The position numbers and the translations under genes were made by a program. Below are positions 19,668-31,149 of a stretch of 60,708 nucleotides of DNA, one piece after another. Below the pieces are notes generated by a model. It saw only the letters and a list, made by a program, of their open reading frames with translations, searched no databases and was not told the DNA's origin. Each line of letters opens with the position of its first letter. Positions within the stretch are counted from its first letter, which is position 1. The stretch is from Mycoplasmataceae bacterium. Lineage in GTDB: Bacteria > Bacillota_I > Bacilli_A > Mycoplasmatales > Mycoplasmoidaceae. The stretch covers positions 1 through 60,708 of the forward strand of contig JAITFH010000023.1 in assembly GCA_031281465.1 (NCBI GenBank), in the 5' to 3' direction.

Positions 19668-22600
19668 CTATTCTTTACATTTATTGTGACAAATATTTAT
19701 AAATGGACAAGATTGGCATTTATTACTGTTTTCTTCATGTTTAGCAAAAGAGTGTGCCGTTGAAACATCAAAAATTTTACTACTAATTTGTTGAAAGTAT
19801 AAAGCATAGTTTTTAATTTCTTCTTTTGAATATTTTGTAAAATTTACACCGTTCATAGTGGATGTTAAGAAACCAACTGCAATATCATAGCTAGGGAAAA
19901 GTTCACTTGCCATTAATGCATAAAGTTGTAATTGTTTTTCAGAAGCGTTATTAAGTGAACCGGTTTTGAAATCGATAATATAAACTGTATTTTGTTTAAT
20001 AAACAAAAAATCTATTGAACCATTTAACATACAGTTTTTTAAGATATTATTTTTAAACTTATGTTCTGTAAGAACGGAGTTTATATCTATTTCTTGATGA
20101 TCAAAAACGTTTAAAGAATTTAAAAGTTTAATAAATTTAACAAACATAGTTTTTAAACTTTCTGTTTCCTCGGATGTTCAATCCATAGCGAGTGCTTTTT
20201 TATCTACAATACTGTCGATAATACTTTCTTCTTCCATAGCAGTTAATTTAACGGAAGATTTTTTTTGTTCTTGTACATAACAACTAATCATATTATGTAC
20301 ATAATTACCAAGATTAGCATTGTCAATCTGTTCACCAGAAAAGCCGTACTCATCAACTAAACGGTATTTTGTTTCACAATCTAAAAAATCTTTTATTGAA
20401 CTGTAAGATAAAACCAATACTTTCTCTTCTTTTTTACCTATGTTATCTACAAATTTATATTCTGATTGAAAATCGAAAGTATCTTCGTTAGCTGATACAA
20501 TGTTTTGTAAAATTTTATTATTGTTTTTTTCTTCAAATAAAATACACAAAAATCTCTTAGCTCTTGTAGCAGCTACATAAAATAATTTTCTTTCAGAAAC
20601 ATTTTCATCTTTGAATTTTTCAATATTTAATTTGTCTTCAATGTAATACTCGAGGTTGAAACTAATATTTTTATTTTCTTTTAATCAATACTTATTGTAA
20701 TAATGCTCTAGCTGAATTTTTTCATCTGAAATAGGTTTTGTTGGAAAAAGGAAAACTGCTTCAAATTCCAATCCTTTTGAGCTGTGCATCGTCATTAGTT
20801 TTACTGTATCAAATTCATTCGAATCATCTCCACAATCAAACTTAATGTTCTTTAAATATTCGTTAAATAAAAAGAGTTTATTATTTAATAATAGATTGCA
20901 ATTAATTTTCTCAAAATTGATAATTAAAGTATTGAAAATTCCTAAATCTGCTAAAAACTCTTCATCATCAACTTTGATAAAATTAAGTATTTTATAAAAG
21001 AAGTTATTTATCACATAAGGAAAAAGTTTTTGGTTTTTATTTTCTGTATCAAAAACATCTGTTAAATTTTCCATTTTTTTCCTTAGCAAATCACATTCTT
21101 CGTTAATGCCAAATATTTGTTCTTTATCTAATCCAAAAGTATGTTTGAATTTTGTAAATAAAATAGCTGGTCTTTTTTGTTTTTCTTCATCAATTAGGAA
21201 ATCAAACAGTTCTTTAATCAAATATATTTTTGGATGAATACCTGTTTCCATTCATTCTTCGATAAAACAAAATTCTGTAATAATTTTTAATAATGCTATA
21301 CCTATTTCTGGTACTTTTGTTTTTTGTGTGCTACAATGTTCTACGAATTCATTAATTGTTTCACTATAAGCATTTAAGAAAACAAAACATAAAGAATTTT
21401 TATCGATTAAAGAAGAAAAATTACTTAAAATCTTTTCAGGGTTTTGATATGTGTCAATAATTAGTTGTTCTAGTGATTTTAGTTGTTGTTTTTCTACATA
21501 ATCTCCTAATTTGTTTTTTACATCTAAAATAAAATCATCATTTTTTTCCATTTTTAATAAATCTTTTTCGTGTTTTTTTACTTTGAAAAATTTTACTCAT
21601 TCTAGAAAAAATTCTAAGTCTTTATCTTCTGTTTCTTCGAATAAATTAATTTTTAAACTAAAAGGAATATTTTGAGAAGTAAGTGCTTCTTTAAAAATTT
21701 TGATATCTTTGTTGCCTCTGCCTAAAATAGCAATTTCTGAATACGGTATATTATTTTTAGTATGTAAAATTTTTATTTGCCTAACCACAAAATTAACTAG
21801 TTCGGATACATCAGAAAAACCGATTTTTTTGATATCGTTTTTTTCGGAAGGGAAATTTAGTTTTTTAGCGGATTTAAATTCTTTTTCAATTCTTTCTCCT
21901 GGATAAAAACCGTTGTCAACTATTTGATGAGCAGTTAATATTACATGTGGGGTAGAACGATAATTATTTGCAAGAATTACTTTTTTGGTGTTTGCGTATC
22001 TTTTATCAAACTCTACAATAAATTTTTCATCACAACCACGGAATTGATAAATAGCTTGATCATCATCACCAACTACAATAATTTTTGTTCCTAACTTATA
22101 GAATTCTTCAACTAATATTTCTTGAATTTTATTAACATCTTGATATTCATCAACAATTAATACTTTGATGTTTGCCTTAACATATTCTCTTAGCTCATCA
22201 TTAGTTCTTAACTCGTTAACAAATATCCTTAAGATAGAACCAAAATCAATTCTTTTATATTTTCCAATAATAACATCCTGATATTTTTGGAATAGTGTTT
22301 CAAATTCTACAGGAATTGGTATTCGCGTTTCATTACTTAAATAAACATTTTCTTCGTTCATCATATTGATAAATCTCAAATATGCATCGATGTTAGATTT
22401 AACTTTGTCCCCTCCGAGTGGTTTAGAAATTTTTCTATGAAAAGGAAGATTTTTGGTTAATTCAAGAATTTGGAAGTTTTTATAAACAATGAGCTTTAGT
22501 TCTCCATCTTCTACAATTTCACAACTAGATAAATCTTTACGATAAGTTTTTAATAATTGAAAACAAAAACTATGAATAGTCCCTAAATATAAATCATTTA

Positions 22601-23153
22601 AATCTTTTCCATCATAAGACATACCACGCATCTCTGCTTGTATTTTCTTAACTAAACTATCTGGGTTGTTGACAGGTTCGGGATTGGAAATTTCCATCGT
22701 TACTCTTTGTTTTAATTCGTTTGCAGCTTTTTCGGTAAAAGTAAAAGCAACGATTTCTTTTGGTAAATAGCCTAACTTCTTAATTAAATAAACTATTTTT
22801 AAAACCATAGTAGTAGTTTTTCCAGCTCCTGCACAAGCACAAACTAGCAATGGATAAGCGTCATTATTTTCAATAATTTCTTTTTTTAATTCATCATCAT
22901 TCTTACGTTCTTCATCTCCACAAATATATATTTCGCGTTTAAGAAGTTCAAGCATTGGGGTTTGTTTTTCTGATTTTACAAAAGAACAAAAAGCTTGGTC
23001 AATATCTTCTTTAGTAAAATCTAAAGGGTATTTAGTATCTTCTTCATCGGTTTCATTATCTTTTGTAAAATATTTGCAAAGTAAACGATAGTGATCAATT
23101 ATTTTGCTAAACTGATCGTCTGGTGAAATTGACAAAAGTTCGTATTTATTCAT
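19668..23153 (-). CDS. UvrD/Rep-type helicase fused to an Fe-S PD-(D/E)XK nuclease
   Basis: A 1,161-residue superfamily 1 helicase-nuclease. About 100 N-terminal residues with a weak J-domain look precede Walker A (ACAGAGKTTT near 107). DEYQD is near 334, then GDDDQAIYQFRG, NNYRST, MTMHSSKGLEFEAVF and FYVAATRAKRF (motif VI). The last 250 residues form a RecB-family nuclease: LSYSSIKDFLDCETKY, GNYVHNM, GSID near 1045 and IDFKTG near 1060. A cysteine near 921 plus C1146, C1149 and C1155 give the AddB/Cas4-type C...CxxCx5C Fe-S cluster. The start overlaps the upstream nuclease stop by one base (TAATG), so they form an operon. Likely role: DNA-end processing. Confidence 0.88.
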
Positions 23154-24139
23154 TATTGTTCTTCCTCCTTTTTTATTAAGTCTTCAATCAACATACGATC
23201 TTGAATAGTCATTACCGGAGAAACTCCTTTTTCAATATGTTCTTTATACCAATTAATAGCTATTGTTAAATATTCATCGTAAGTATCACGAGTGATGTAA
23301 ACGGTGTTATCACGCATACCGTTAGGAAAACGCTCAACCAGTTCTACATTAATAGAGAATGACTTGTCTGGGTTTTCATAAAGATTTTTCGCAAAAGTTT
23401 CACGTTTCACGTTTTTCAATTCATCTTTTTCGAAAGTATATTCATCTGTTTCTACAAAAACTATAAAAATCAAACCTTTATTAGTTTTTCTTAAATACAT
23501 ATAAAGTAGGACTTGAAAAAGATATTTAAATAATTTTTGTTTTGTAAAAAATAAACCATCTCGTTTTTCTTTTTTTAAAAAAGCATTAGCGTTAGCATCG
23601 TCAACAAATTCATTTATAACTTTTTGGAAATTTTGAAAAGATTTATCTTTCCTTTCAATAACCGGTTTATTGTTCATCATAAATACTCTATTATCTCCGG
23701 TTAATTCATCTTCATTATTTACGATTTTATCAATCCCTCAAGTTTTTATTTCCACCAATTGTTTTTGTGGATAAAGAAAATTACCTTGGTTATCCGTTGG
23801 TTCAGCATCTGGTCTGCCATCAAAATATGGATTACTTTCAAAACATTTGTCAGATAGTTGATAAGTTTTATATAAACATTGGTTTTTCTGTGATAAAAAA
23901 TTAACAATGATATCTTCATAAATAGTTCCTGTTTCCACATATACATTGGTAGTTGAGGAAAAATTAAGTTTAACTAAATTTAATCATGTTGGGAATTTAT
24001 TTTCTTGTTCATTAGAAATAATATTAAAAAAATTTGTACCAGTGATACGTGCTTTAGGAAGTATTTTTGTTAGATATTCTTCTTTTAAAAAAATCTTTTT
24101 ATCAGCAACTTTTGAAGTAGCATTTTTAAAATTACTCAT
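23153..24139 (-). CDS. PD-(D/E)XK nuclease, MAGa7180-like
   Basis: A 328-residue protein. GRPDA at residues 108-112 and EIKTW at 130-134 give the D...ExK catalytic pattern of PD-(D/E)XK nucleases. The rest is helical and charged. It resembles what mycoplasma annotations call the MAGa7180 family of putative nucleases; I recall this from pattern and context and could not search. TATAAT lies seven bases before the ATG. The stop overlaps the helicase-nuclease start (TAATG), so the pair is co-transcribed and translationally coupled. Together they could form a minimal end-resection machine or a defence module. Confidence 0.7.
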
Positions 24140-24265
24140 TTAAAAAATTATAACCCCATAATTACCTCATAATCTCTTTGCTTGCTATGCAATGGTAAAA
24201 AGAAAACTCAGGAATATTAGTACTTCAAAACTCGGATTAAACCCCTAAAACAATATAATACTTAC

Positions 24266-24751
24266 GTGAGTAAAGACTTTACTGTTGAACAACAAAAAAA
24301 ATATTTACAGAACTTACAACGTTGTCGAGTTGCTGCTAAAATTTTAGTAAGAATAGAAACATACCTTAATGTAGCACTTTTTTTGTTTTTCTTGTTAGTA
24401 GGTTTAGTAGCAGTTGTAGTTCCTGATAAAATAATTGAAGGTAGTGAAACTAGCGTTTCGCCTTTTAAAGAGTCAGATAAACCTTTAGTTGTTGGTATAG
24501 GTGCGTTTTTTGTAGTTTATTCAATTATGATTGTGGTGTATGCTATTACGATAGATGTACTTTATACAACTAAAGTAAATTCAAGAAGCTTTGAACCACA
24601 TGTAGCATTAGCTGTATTTTCTTTATTTTCTATATTTTTCTGTGGTTTGTTAAAACTAGTTGCAGGTTTATTACTTCTTTCTTCTGGAGTGAGAGATTTT
24701 GAATTTAAAGATGAAGAAAAAGAAAAACCAATAAAGATTACCCTTTCTTAG
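24266..24751 (+). CDS. Small integral membrane protein, function unknown
   Basis: A 161-residue protein with a charged N-terminus (about 32 residues), three hydrophobic segments near 36-53, 76-98 and 113-141, and an acidic/lysine tail (EFKDEEKEKP). It starts with GTG, and TATAAT (24254-24259) is exactly six bases before it, predicting a leaderless mRNA with a GTG start. No domain was recognised. The end overlaps the convergent ybaK-like gene by 14 bases. Confidence 0.7.
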   Translation: MSKDFTVEQQKKYLQNLQRCRVAAKILVRIETYLNVALFLFFLLVGLVAVVVPDKIIEGSETSVSPFKESDKPLVVGIGAFFVVYSIMIVVYAITIDVLYTTKVNSRSFEPHVALAVFSLFSIFFCGLLKLVAGLLLLSSGVRDFEFKDEEKEKPIKITLS

Positions 24752-25232
24752 AAATATTTACTCAACCAGAAAAAGGAACAACATTTTCTAGTTCTTGAAT
24801 GGTTAAAGTAATTGAACTATGTTCTTCTCCACAAGAAGGAGTAACCACACTCTTACCTTTCATACTTTCATCAAAGTAAATTTTAACATTTTTATTTTCG
24901 ATCCCGAAGGGACAAACTCCACCTGGTTTAAAACCGGTTGCTTTATATACTTGTTCCCCATCCAACATTTTACAGTTCATATTAAAGGTTCTTTTAAATT
25001 CTCCAGAACTCACTTTTGCTTCTCCAGAAAATAGCACCAAGATAGCTGGAAAACCATTTGGATCATCTTCACTAACTGAGTAATCTTTAAAAGTTAAAGA
25101 CTTAGCTATTTGGTCTGGATCAATACCAAATTTTAATGCGTCAGAAACATGGTGTAATGGTTCAATAAAATATACCACTCTTTCCAGTAAATTATGTTTA
25201 GCTAAAAAATCACTTACTTTTTGCGGTATCAT
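24738..25232 (-). CDS. YbaK/EbsC-family aminoacyl-tRNA deacylase
   Basis: A 164-residue member of the YbaK/ProX editing family, which hydrolyses mischarged tRNA such as Cys-tRNA-Pro. Supporting patterns are AKSLTFKD, ILVLFSGEAKV, the glycine-rich KPGGVCPFGI with the conserved GG, and a late GEEHSSITLT. The family lysine and GG-P-G motifs are visible. The frame extends seven codons upstream to 25253, but TATAAT (25240-25245) ends seven bases before the ATG at 25232, so I place the start there. It reads TGA as Trp near its end. Confidence 0.82.
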
Positions 25233-25347
25233 ATTGAAAATTATAATCCCCACTTTTGTTTGTGCTATTATTTAATATTTATATTAAGGAAAATTAACAC
25301 CGATTTTATGATAACAACTTTTATAATAATTAGTAATATATAAGACG

Positions 25348-27714
25348 ATGGCAAAAAACTTAATGATTATCGAGTCTCCTAATAAAATTGAAACTTTAAG
25401 TCATTTTTTACCTAAAGATTTCAAAGTTATTGCAACCGTTGGACACATCCGTGATTTAGGTAAAACCGGACCAGAACGTTTAGGATTTGATGAAAAAACT
25501 TTAGCTCCTAACTGAATTGTACCTAAGCCTACAAAAAAAGAATTAGAAAGAATTAATAAAGATCCCACACATAAAATTAAAACCAAGCAGCAGATTATTG
25601 ATGAGATAAGACAAGAAGCTAAAAAAGCTGATACCATTTGGCTTGCATCCGACCCGGATCGTGAAGGAGAAGCTATCTCTTGACACGTATATGAAGTATT
25701 AGACAAAGAAGATCGTGAAAAAACTAAAAGAATAACATTTAATGAAATTACCGAAGGTGCTGTTTTGAATGCAATCGAACACCCAAGAAAAATCGATATC
25801 AATTGAGTACATTCACAATTTTCTCGTCGAATCCTAGACCGTTTAATTGGATTTAAATTATCACGTATTACACAACAAAAAATGGGTGCATTAAGTGCTG
25901 GACGTGTACAAACCGTTGCTTTAAAATATATATACGATCGTGAACAAGAAATTAAAGAGTTTACAACTAAAAAATGATTTAAAATCGTTGCCCAATTAAA
26001 AGAAGTTGAACGTCCAATCGTTTTACGTGAAATTAACCCTAAACTAAAAAATGTTAAAATATTTAAAGATCCTGATAGCACAGAAAATGAAAAGTTTTTT
26101 GTTGATCATGAATCTGCTCAAAAAGTCGTTGATGACTTAATTCGAGAGTATACGATTTATGCTATCGACGAACCAACAAAACAAACTCGTAAAGCTAAAG
26201 TTCCCTACAAAACTTCTACTATGCAACAAGAAGCGATTAATGTTCTTGGTTGAGGAATTGGAGATGTAACTGGGGTCGCTCAAAAGCTATATGAAGGTAT
26301 TAAAATTAAAGGCAAACATACTGCTCTTATTTCCTATCCAAGAACAGATAGTATTAGAATGGCTGATACTTTTATAACTAAACTTAAAAAGTTTATTACT
26401 GAAGAATATGGAGCAAAATATTACTCAGATAATACTGAAAGATTTACTACTGGTAAAAAAGAAAATGTACAAGATGCTCACGAGGGTATAAGAGTAATTG
26501 ATCCGTACCTAACTCCTGCTTATCTAAAACCATTAATTTCTCAAAAAGAATATAAACTTTATAAATTAATCTGAATGCGTACTGTAGCTTCAATGATGCC
26601 TGATGCAGTTAGTGAAAGAACAGTAATCCGTATCATTAATAATGAAAACAAATTTTATACTCATACTACTAAACAATTGTTTGATGGATTTAAAAAAGTT
26701 TGAGCATTAAAAGAAGAAAATGATAATGTTATTGACATTTCAGAATTAAAAGTTGGACATAAATGGCACGAAAAAGTGGTAGAAATTAAAGAATGTCAAA
26801 AAAGTCCACCTCCACGTTATACCCAAGCTTCATTAATTAAAAAACTTGATGATGATGGCATTGGTAGACCAAGTACATATAAGATGATGGCACAAACAAT
26901 TATTGATCGTGTATATACCGAACTAATTAATAAAGCTTACCATATGACTCCTACCGGTGATAACGTAATTATCGGATTATCGAAATACTTTAAAGAAATC
27001 GTCGATCCTAACTTTACTAAAAATTTAGAAGAACATTTAGACGAAATCGCTGCTCATGAAGAAGGATGAAAAGAATGAATTTTAGAATACATCCCTAAAT
27101 TTAATAAAGAAGTGGATGCGGCAAACAATCCTAAAACTGGAATTAAACATTTACCACCAGAAAACGTATTTGATGAAAATGGAAAAATGCGTATGTGTCC
27201 AAAATGTGGTAAACCACTAGTTAAAAGATTTTCTCGTAAATCAAAAAAATTCTTTATTGGATGTAGTAATTGACCTGATTGTGACTATGTAGAGTACCCA
27301 GGTGGACAACAAGCTCATAAACAAAAGATATTAGAAGAATTGTGTCCATGATGCGGTAAACCTCTAGCCGAAAGATTTAATCATAAAAAAGGAGAACCTT
27401 TTATCGCTTGTACTGGTTTCCCTAAATGTCACTACTTAAGACCATTTGGAATAAGTGAAGAAGAATATGCAAAAATAAGAGAAGAAAAACTTGCCGCTAA
27501 GAAAGCTGGTAAAAAATGAAAAGCTTCTAAAAAAGAAGAAAAAGAATTGAAAGAATCCGGAGAAGCTGCTCATAAAGAATTGTTAAGTGTTGTAGCTAAA
27601 GAAAAAAGAGAAAACAAAAAAGCTCACGATGCTGCAGAAAAAACTGCTAAAGCTAAACCTGCTAAAAAAGCCCCTGCTAAATCTAAAACTAGTAGCAAAG
27701 GTAAAAAGAAATAA
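25348..27714 (+). CDS. topA: DNA topoisomerase I
   Basis: A type IA topoisomerase that relaxes negative supercoils. The 788-residue enzyme has the Toprim start (MAKNLMIIESPNKIETL), the acidic DPDREGEAISWH motif near residue 111, the catalytic tyrosine in ISYPRTDSIR near 332, and GIGRPSTY near 511. Two C-terminal zinc ribbons follow (CPKCGKPL...CSNWPDC and CPWCGKPL...CTGFPKC). A lysine/alanine/proline tail of about 90 residues ends the protein, similar in composition to the small protein at 36176. TATAAT at 25322 is twenty bases upstream; a nearer TATATA is also present. Confidence 0.96.
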
Positions 27715-27745
27715 GGTATTAAACAAACCTTTTAAAAAATCTTAA

Positions 27746-28525
27746 TTAATCGTTTTTACTTTTCTTTTTTTCGCTTTCTTTAATAGCTTTTTTAAGAACT
27801 TTTTTCTGATACCTTTTGTTCAATTCTTCCTCCATTCATTCCGCTGCGTCTTTTAATGGTTGTTCATAAGATTTGTATTTTGCTAATTCTTCACGAGTCA
27901 TATCGGTTAGAGGTTTATTGGTTTCCTCATCGATAAAAAGAAGATCAAAACCTTTTGCTCCATTTTCTAATACTTCGGTTTTGTTGTATTTTGGATCATA
28001 GTTTTTAGCAACAAATCCTTTTTGTTTGCGTCAACCATCCCCCACCCCAAATCTAAAGAACCTTGCCTGCACCAATATTTCATATTCGCATGAACGATTT
28101 TCTTTATCTTTCAACAGATTTAAAAGTCTGTCGAAACGGTATTTACGAGAATCGCATGCAGTCATTTCTTTTGTGTAATAAAAGCGTGCTTCATTAGCTA
28201 CTAAATCAAATTCTCTATCTCCTATATCATTGTATCCAAATACATCCCGCACCTTATACGCTTCATTCATTAAGACTTCAATCGAGTAACGATGTCTAAT
28301 CCCTAAGCATCCAAAAATAACATAGTTTCCTAATTTTCAGCTTCCTTGGTAAGTATTCCAAATAAAATCATGATTTTCATCTATGCTAAATTTCCTTTTT
28401 GTCTTAATATCGTTAAAACTTATAAAAGTGTAAAATGCTCCTATTTTTGGTTCTAGAACTTTAACAATATATTCAAATTCTTTTTGATCATATGTTGCTA
28501 TTAAAAAAGTTTTTTTATCAACCAT
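27746..28525 (-). CDS. Conserved-looking cytosolic protein, function unknown
   Basis: A 259-residue soluble protein with no signal peptide or TM helix. It is rich in aromatic and charged residues (YDQKEFEYIVKVLEPKIGAFY) and ends in a lysine-rich helix (KKVLKKAIKESEKKKSK). Two TGA codons are Trp, at GSWKLG and GDGWRK. I do not recognise a family. TATAAT is seven bases before the ATG, so it has its own leaderless promoter. It is convergent with topA, 31 bases away, and a weak AAGGT/ACCTT hairpin overlaps that gap. Confidence 0.75.
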
Positions 28526-28578
28526 AGTTATGATTATAAAATATGTTTATTTTAAAATATTTTTAGGTGGTATAAAAC

Positions 28579-29133
28579 CTACCCAATTTTAATTCATTCT
28601 TTTTCAGCATACATCGGATCTTCTTTATTAATTCTATCGTAATAAAGAACTCCTGATAAGTGATCAATTTCGTGTTGAGCAACAATGGCTAAAAAACCTT
28701 CTAGTTCAACTTTCTCTAATTTGTTACCGTTAAGCATATCGTTAGCTTCTACGATTACTACATAATGACGTTTTACATTCCCTTCGTGGTGTTCTTTAAC
28801 GCTTAAACATCCTTCTCCACCAGATAAATAAGTTATCGTTTCAGATTTGAAAATAATTTTAGGATTGCCTCATAAAAATTTATATTCTCTTCCTTCTAAA
28901 TCTCTGGTGTGGATATAAACGACTTTTTTATTTAACCCAACTTGGTTAGCAGCAATTGCTACCCCAGGTACTATTTTTTTTGCTCTATAAGTTCCATCAT
29001 ACGAACTATCAATATAAGCAACCATTTCATCGATTAGTTCTTGTTCTTTCTGAGAAACAGGGAAAGAAATATCTTCTAATGTTTCTCTTAAGATTGGTTC
29101 GTTGTCATATTTAAGACATTCGTTTAATTCCAT
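28579..29133 (-). CDS. def: Peptide deformylase
   Basis: A metalloenzyme that removes the formyl group from nascent N-terminal methionine. The 184-residue product has all three motifs: GVAIAANQVG (motif 1), EGCLSV (metal cysteine) and QHEIDHLSG (HExDH). Length matches the Gram-positive type II class. TATAAT lies exactly six bases before the ATG. Leaderless and formylation-dependent initiation fits with fhs elsewhere in the window. Confidence 0.95.
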
Positions 29134-29166
29134 AAGCGAATTATATTTTATAACCGATTAGTTAGA

Positions 29167-31146
29167 TTATGGTTGTACTACTTTAGCAAAACTTTTTAAT
29201 TGTTTTACTGAATCACTTATCGCATACACTTTGTCTCCGATAGGAAAGAAATCATAAATGTTAGATTTTTGAATAAAAGCGAAAACATTATCTAAAGTGC
29301 TTATTCTAAAAAAAGTATCAAAATCTTTTACTGAGGATATGCTAGTACAATGAAACTGTTGTGAATAAACAGTGACATTAATTTTTTCTTCATATTCTTG
29401 TTGTTGTTCGTTGAAGTTGTTATTATAGTTGTTGATATTTGAATTATAGGAAGGAGAAGTATATGAACTAACGTAACCAGCACCATAGTTAGGAGGTTTG
29501 TAGCTAGGAGCGCTATATGAATTAGTGTAGTTATTGTTAATACCATAACTATTGTTACCGTAATTTGTACTGTGATTAAAACCTGGGCTACGATAACCAC
29601 CGGAAAATGTATTGGAGCCTTTTTTAGGAATCTGAACATGTTCGACATGGAAAAAGTTTGTGTGGATACGAAAAACATCCTCTTCAATTTTAGATACTTT
29701 TAGTAAACCCGGTTCGTAAATTGCACCGACATCTAAAAATTTTGGTAGTATTTTTCATACTTTTTCTTTTTCTTCGTCTTTTACAAAACTAAAACTTTTT
29801 TTAAGACTTCCACCTATCGCACTTAAATCTGCGGTATTATCGTCTTTAGTGCTAAATAAATAGTCGTTATTAAGCCTATTGTTTAAAAAAGATTCTAACT
29901 CCACAGAATTTAAAGTATCATCTTTTTTAATCAATTCTTCTTTTACTTGGAACATTTGTTTTTTAATTGAATCAAAACATATTAGTATTTCAATATATTT
30001 TTCTAACATATCGTGAAGGTTGGTAAAAGTTTCAGTTAAAGAAGAAATCAATTCTTCTTCTGTAAGTTGTGGAGAGATATATTCAGAAATATATATATAC
30101 TCATCATTTTGTTTTTTAAAAATAACATCTAATAAGTTTTTCTCAGTTTTATCAAGGAAAAATGGATCTTTCTCTTTATACACTCGTACCAATTGTTCTT
30201 GTACTAAAGGAGTAAATAATACCCTAAATTTTATTTCGTTATCTCTCTCAATTAAAAAATCTTTTTCAAATTGTTGGTAATCTAGATGAGAAATTTTGGT
30301 ATGAGAGTTATAGAATTTAGTAATTCTAGCTACAGAGTTATTGTTTCTGTAAGTAGAAAAAGTTAAATCTTCAAACTTAGAAATAATGGCAGATAAAGTA
30401 GCAGATGAACCTGTAGCTGGTGCTTCATGAGGTTCTAATAGTTTATACACTTTCCTTTTTGTTTTACCATCCAAAGAAACTGGTTTTCCGTCAGAATCAA
30501 CATAATCACTACTGTATCTTGGGTTTGAGATATTGTTGTAAATTGATAGACACATATTTATTCCATCAAATTTAAAAACAATCGCACTAGATAAAGAAGC
30601 GTTTGTATCAATTTTGTTTAAATGAAATACTGTATTAGAACTGTCGTTAATACCTTTTGTGCTTATTTGTACTGCTTCATTATCTCCTTTAGAATTTTTA
30701 AAAACAAAAATACTTTCACATAAAGCTTTAATGTCAAGATGTTCATATGCTTCCACATTATTGAGTAATATAGGTGCTAATAGTTCTTTTTCTTGTTGTT
30801 CTAATTCTTCTCGTTCCTTTTGCTTTTTTTTATTACTCATATAAGTAGATATTAACATAATTGCACCAGCTATTATTAAAATTATTCAGACTAAAACAAA
30901 AGCCATAGAAGCGAGTTCTAATACTTTTGTAATAGTAAGAATGGTCAACAAAACACCTGAGAAACAAGATAAACCGCCTAAAATAGTTAAAATAATTCCA
31001 ATAGTTTTTGAAGCAATAAGTTCTTTTATTCTAGCTTGTACTTGGTAAAGAGATTGAAGTAGTTTAGCATTTTTTTCTCCAACGTACTTTTTAAATAAAC
31101 CATCAACCTGGGACTTAATTACTTCCTTTATTTTTTCTTTTACCAT
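29167..31146 (-). CDS. DUF3137-like membrane protein with an Asn/Tyr/Gly-rich region
   Basis: A 659-residue protein. It starts with a charged helix (QVDGLFKKYVGE), then two TM segments near residues 48-72 and 82-104. A large domain follows whose FEKDF...KFRVLFTPLVQEQLVRVY stretch resembles DUF3137. Residues about 514-582 are low-complexity, dominated by N, Y, S, G and P, and then Q/E. A final folded segment follows. The frame crosses several TGA codons, including one inside the second TM segment. It lies three bases behind its paralogue on the same strand, so the two are co-transcribed. Function unknown. Confidence 0.72.
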
Positions 31147-31149
31147 AGA

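Noticed and set aside
29328-29687. Second-frame minus-strand ORF rich in Thr, Leu and Val
   Set aside because: Shadow of the Asn/Tyr/Gly-rich region of the DUF3137-like gene; the main frame continues through it to a family-like C-terminus.
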